Part shown: piece by piece, positions 61,641 to 64,000 of the stretch
How positions within the stretch are numbered: position 1 is the first letter of the stretch
Layout of the letters: every line of letters begins with the position of its first letter
Source: JAEUJM01 sp041918615
Lineage (GTDB): Bacteria; Actinomycetota; Acidimicrobiia; Acidimicrobiales; DATDAH01
Assembly (NCBI GenBank): GCA_041918615.1
Contig: JAYRVH010000081.1
Location: forward strand, 1-64,000
DNA: 64,000 nucleotides
Reading direction: 5' to 3'
Made by a program: the position numbers and the translations under genes
The notes under the pieces: generated by a model
Told to the model about the DNA's origin: nothing
Database searches by the model: none
The model's input: the letters and a program-made list of their open reading frames with translations, nothing else

Positions 61641-63226
61641 CCGCCGGGCGCCGCCGCGTCCTCGGCTCTCCGGCAGGCGTCGGCCCGGCAGTCCGCCAGG
61701 GCCGCGACGCGGTCGGACAGCCGGGCGAGCAGCGCCGGGGCGGCCGTGGGTGCGAGGTTGTGCAGCTGATCAGGGTCGGCCCGATCGTCATACAGCTCGA
61801 CCTCGCCCGTGACGTACTCGACGTAGGTGTACCGGCGGGTGCGAAGGCCGTGGAACTCGGGCGGCTCGGGGCTCTCGCCGATCGACTGGAGCGGCCGTGG
61901 GCCGGCCGCAGTGGCTGCCGGCGCCGCGGGGGAGGCGAAGGTCTCGACGGTCACGGTCCCGGCAGGTGCGGTGGCGGGGTTCACGACCTCTTGCGGCCAG
62001 TGCTCGAGCAGGTACGCGCGACGGTCGGTGGAGGCGCCCGGGTCGTGGAGCTGGGCGGTGAACGGCCGGCCATCGACGAAGTCGGGAACGTCGGCGCCCG
62101 CCAGGTCGGCGAAGGTCGACGCCAGGTCGATGTTCCCCACCAGCGCGCCCGAGGTCGTGCCCCTCGGCACGCCGGGCCCCCGGACGATGAGCGGGACGTG
62201 CACGTCCTCGTCATAGGCCGTCTGCTTGCCGCCCGACAGGCGGTGCTGGCCGAGGTGGAAGCCGTTGTCCGAGGTGAACACCAGGTAGGTGTCGTCGAGC
62301 TGCCCGTTCGCCTCGAGCGTGCCCACCAGGGTCGACAGCTCGCGATCAAACCCCCGGAGCGTCTGGAGCCGCCGCCGGTACCGGCGGTCGTCGTTGGCCC
62401 GCGCCTCGGCACCCAGCGGCGGCAGGTCGGCGACCCACGCGGGCAGGGCCGACACGTCGGCCTGGTCGTAGCTCGGGGTCTGCGGGGCCCCGACACCCGC
62501 AAACGCGTTCGCGTCCTGCGGGGCGGGTGAGGCCGTCACGTGCGGGGCGTCCACCGACAGCCACAGGAAGAAAGGCTGTCGGGCGTCGGCGGCGCTCGTG
62601 GCGAACTCGGCCGCCTCCCGGAGGTAGACGTCGGTGATGTGCTCGTCGGGCGAATCCCCGTGGCGGACGAGTCGGCCGTTCTCGTTGATCGTCTGGGCGA
62701 GCCCGCTGCCCGGGCCCCCGCGGACCGGGCTCTGCCACTCGTCCCACCCCGGGGGCAGGTAGGTCGGGCCGGCACCCTGCGGGTAGAAGTTGAGGTACTT
62801 GCCGATCAGCGCCGTGCGGTAGCCCGCGGCCTGGAGCCAGGTGGCGATGGTCGACCGCTCGACGCCCAACCGACGCGCGACCGGGAACCCACCGTTGCCT
62901 CCCCCGTTCGTGAGCACACCGGTGTTGTGCGCGTACTGACCGCGCATCATCGACACGCGCGACGGGCAGCACAGCGACAGGCTGACGAGGTAGTCGGAGA
63001 ACGACACACCCTGGTCGGTCAGCAGCGAGCGGACGTTGGGCATCACGGCCAGGTCGCCGGTGGCGAGGTCGTCGGTGAGGATGAACAAGATGTTGGGTTG
63101 CCGCGGACCGTCGACCGGCCCCGCACCGGTCGAACCTCCGGACGAGCACGCGCCGACCGCCAGGAGCATCACCATCACGGGCATCACGACCAGAACCGAA
63201 CGCGAGTGGCGGCGCGGCTGCGTCAT
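61637..63226 (-). CDS. Sulfatase lipoprotein
   Basis: An exported sulfate-ester hydrolase of 529 residues. The N-terminal signal has a lipobox-like AVGACSS (Cys27). The formylglycine motif C-C-P-S-R is at 86-90 (Cys86 would be converted), with metal-binding DD at 52-53 (FILTDDLATGD), a second metal site in FTSDNGFHLGQH and LRTRRYTYVEY near the end. It is of the N-acetylglucosamine-6-sulfatase/arylsulfatase branch. ATG 63226 overlaps the upstream lipoprotein stop by four bases. No formylglycine-generating enzyme is in the window. Confidence 0.9.
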   Translation of the reverse strand: MTQPRRHSRSVLVVMPVMVMLLAVGACSSGGSTGAGPVDGPRQPNILFILTDDLATGDLAVMPNVRSLLTDQGVSFSDYLVSLSLCCPSRVSMMRGQYAHNTGVLTNGGGNGGFPVARRLGVERSTIATWLQAAGYRTALIGKYLNFYPQGAGPTYLPPGWDEWQSPVRGGPGSGLAQTINENGRLVRHGDSPDEHITDVYLREAAEFATSAADARQPFFLWLSVDAPHVTASPAPQDANAFAGVGAPQTPSYDQADVSALPAWVADLPPLGAEARANDDRRYRRRLQTLRGFDRELSTLVGTLEANGQLDDTYLVFTSDNGFHLGQHRLSGGKQTAYDEDVHVPLIVRGPGVPRGTTSGALVGNIDLASTFADLAGADVPDFVDGRPFTAQLHDPGASTDRRAYLLEHWPQEVVNPATAPAGTVTVETFASPAAPAATAAGPRPLQSIGESPEPPEFHGLRTRRYTYVEYVTGEVELYDDRADPDQLHNLAPTAAPALLARLSDRVAALADCRADACRRAEDAAAPGG

Positions 63227-64000
63227 CCGTCCGCCTCCACTGCCCGGGGGGAGGCCGTCGTCGGCACGGGCAGGGGCGGGAGCTGCATGCCGGGGACCCG
63301 CCGGCCGTCCACCCGCAGGGTGGCCAGCGCCCGCACGAGGGCCTCGGCGTCGGCGGTCGTGAGCGCCTGGGCGATCATCTGGATCTGGCACTTGTCGCCA
63401 TTGTCGGCGAAGGCGGCCATGTACAGCCAGGCCCGATGCTCGCCGTCGCAGTCGACGTACGCCCGGGTCTCGCCGGTGTACCCCCCGTACGAGTACGGCC
63501 TGGCCGGGCGGGCGGTGCAGCCGTCGATCACCGACCGGCCCCGGCGCGGGGGCTGACGGCGGCCGTTCTCCAACGACCCGCCTGCGTTGCCGTCCATGAT
63601 CGCGCTCGGTGGTGCCGGCGCACCCACGAAACGGGCGGCGCCCACACCGACCACCGGCTCGTCCTCGACAGGTGCCTCGAGGTCGGGCCCGACGGTCACG
63701 TTGGTGGGGCCCTTCACGACGGACGCCCACGAGGCCGGGACCGCGACCCGGCTCGCTCGCAGGTCGTCGCACACGACCCGGTACCTGCGGTACGGCGGGG
63801 CGTCGGGCAGCCCGGCCTCTTCGACGAACGCGTCCCGCAGGGCGGTGAGTTGGGCGCTCAGCTCGGGACCGCGTCCCACCCGGGCACCGCAGGCGGCGGG
63901 GGCGATCGTCGCCTGTTCCGCTCCCGTTCCCGGGGCGGGCTCGTCGCGGCACGCCGCGAGCCCGGCGGCGAGCACGCCGAGCAGCGCCAGCACCGCGACG
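63223..64000 (-). CDS. Lipoprotein of unknown function, 5' end outside the window
   Basis: At least 256 residues are encoded. The visible N terminus ends a signal peptide with LAAGLAACRDE, a lipobox, so the mature protein is lipid-anchored. Four or more cysteines (CGARVG, VCDDL, GCTARP, DCDGEH, KCQIQM) suggest disulfides. The readable GTG at 63993 gives an unusually short signal, so the start is probably just right of the window. It is coupled to the sulfatase gene through an ATGA overlap. No family is recognised. Confidence 0.65.
   Translation of the reverse strand, partial: VAVLALLGVLAAGLAACRDEPAPGTGAEQATIAPAACGARVGRGPELSAQLTALRDAFVEEAGLPDAPPYRRYRVVCDDLRASRVAVPASWASVVKGPTNVTVGPDLEAPVEDEPVVGVGAARFVGAPAPPSAIMDGNAGGSLENGRRQPPRRGRSVIDGCTARPARPYSYGGYTGETRAYVDCDGEHRAWLYMAAFADNGDKCQIQMIAQALTTADAEALVRALATLRVDGRRVPGMQLPPLPVPTTASPRAVEADG

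Overview
The window is chromosomal DNA from a high-GC actinobacterium. The lineage call is inferred from gene content: dnaX-ybaB-recR next to a small SRP RNA, an F420/LLM-type oxidoreductase, DUF3097 and DUF5318 family proteins, an actinobacterial-type LexA box, several CaiB and acyl-CoA dehydrogenase genes, and many leaderless transcripts (a TAnnnT-like -10 box followed 6-7 nt later by ATG or GTG). Acidimicrobiia is my best guess, but no 16S gene is present to prove it.

Layout. 1-7.2 kb: a large membrane GGDEF/EAL protein (reading frame open at the left edge) and a TetR regulator, both visibly lower in GC than the rest, then an MMPL-family exporter. 7.2-10.5 kb: recR, ybaB and dnaX on the minus strand, the divergent SRP RNA, and tRNA-Ser(GGA). 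10.6-13.6 kb: a tRNA-adjacent accessory patch with a Fic protein, a Phd/VapC toxin-antitoxin pair and several broken genes. 13.6-17.9 kb: dinB with a LexA box over its start, a Tat-exported beta-helix protein, and a second decayed patch holding a 5'-truncated vapC copy. 17.9-31.6 kb: a hypothetical protein, an SDR, a membrane Ser/Thr kinase, a DUF6351 lipoprotein, a DUF192 lipoprotein divergent from a fatty-acid hydroxylase, panB, a class A penicillin-binding protein, a class III nucleotide cyclase, a DUF5318 protein and a polyproline protein. 31.6-37.3 kb: two tandem secreted subtilases. 37.4-41.9 kb: a frameshifted SARP-type regulator and a YdeP-like molybdopterin oxidoreductase. 42-45.8 kb: a kinase-fold protein coupled to an LLM oxidoreductase, a DUF3097 protein and an NTF2-like protein. 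45.8-46.9 kb: a DUF559 nuclease-like gene between two near-identical 51-bp hairpin repeats. 46.9-49.8 kb: a secreted lipase and a MaoC-MaoC-FadE operon behind a palindromic operator. 49.9-58.3 kb: a secreted RCC1-repeat protein, a truncated CaiB copy, a coiled-coil protein, an SRPBCC-CaiB pair, an acyl-CoA dehydrogenase and a cytochrome c. 58.3-64 kb: a translationally coupled set of lipoprotein, sulfatase, 16-repeat propeller and CaiB.

How the parts work together. Housekeeping functions (recombination repair, replication, SRP, pantothenate, cell wall) are mixed with acyl-CoA catabolism genes typical of lipid or steroid degradation and with a large predicted secretome (subtilases, sulfatase, propellers, lipase, beta-helix). 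Accessory DNA is concentrated beside tRNA-Ser and around 17.4 kb. The most unusual structure is the hairpin-bracketed DUF559 gene at 45.8-46.85 kb. The leaderless-start pattern recurs often enough to serve as an annotation rule for choosing starts in this genome.
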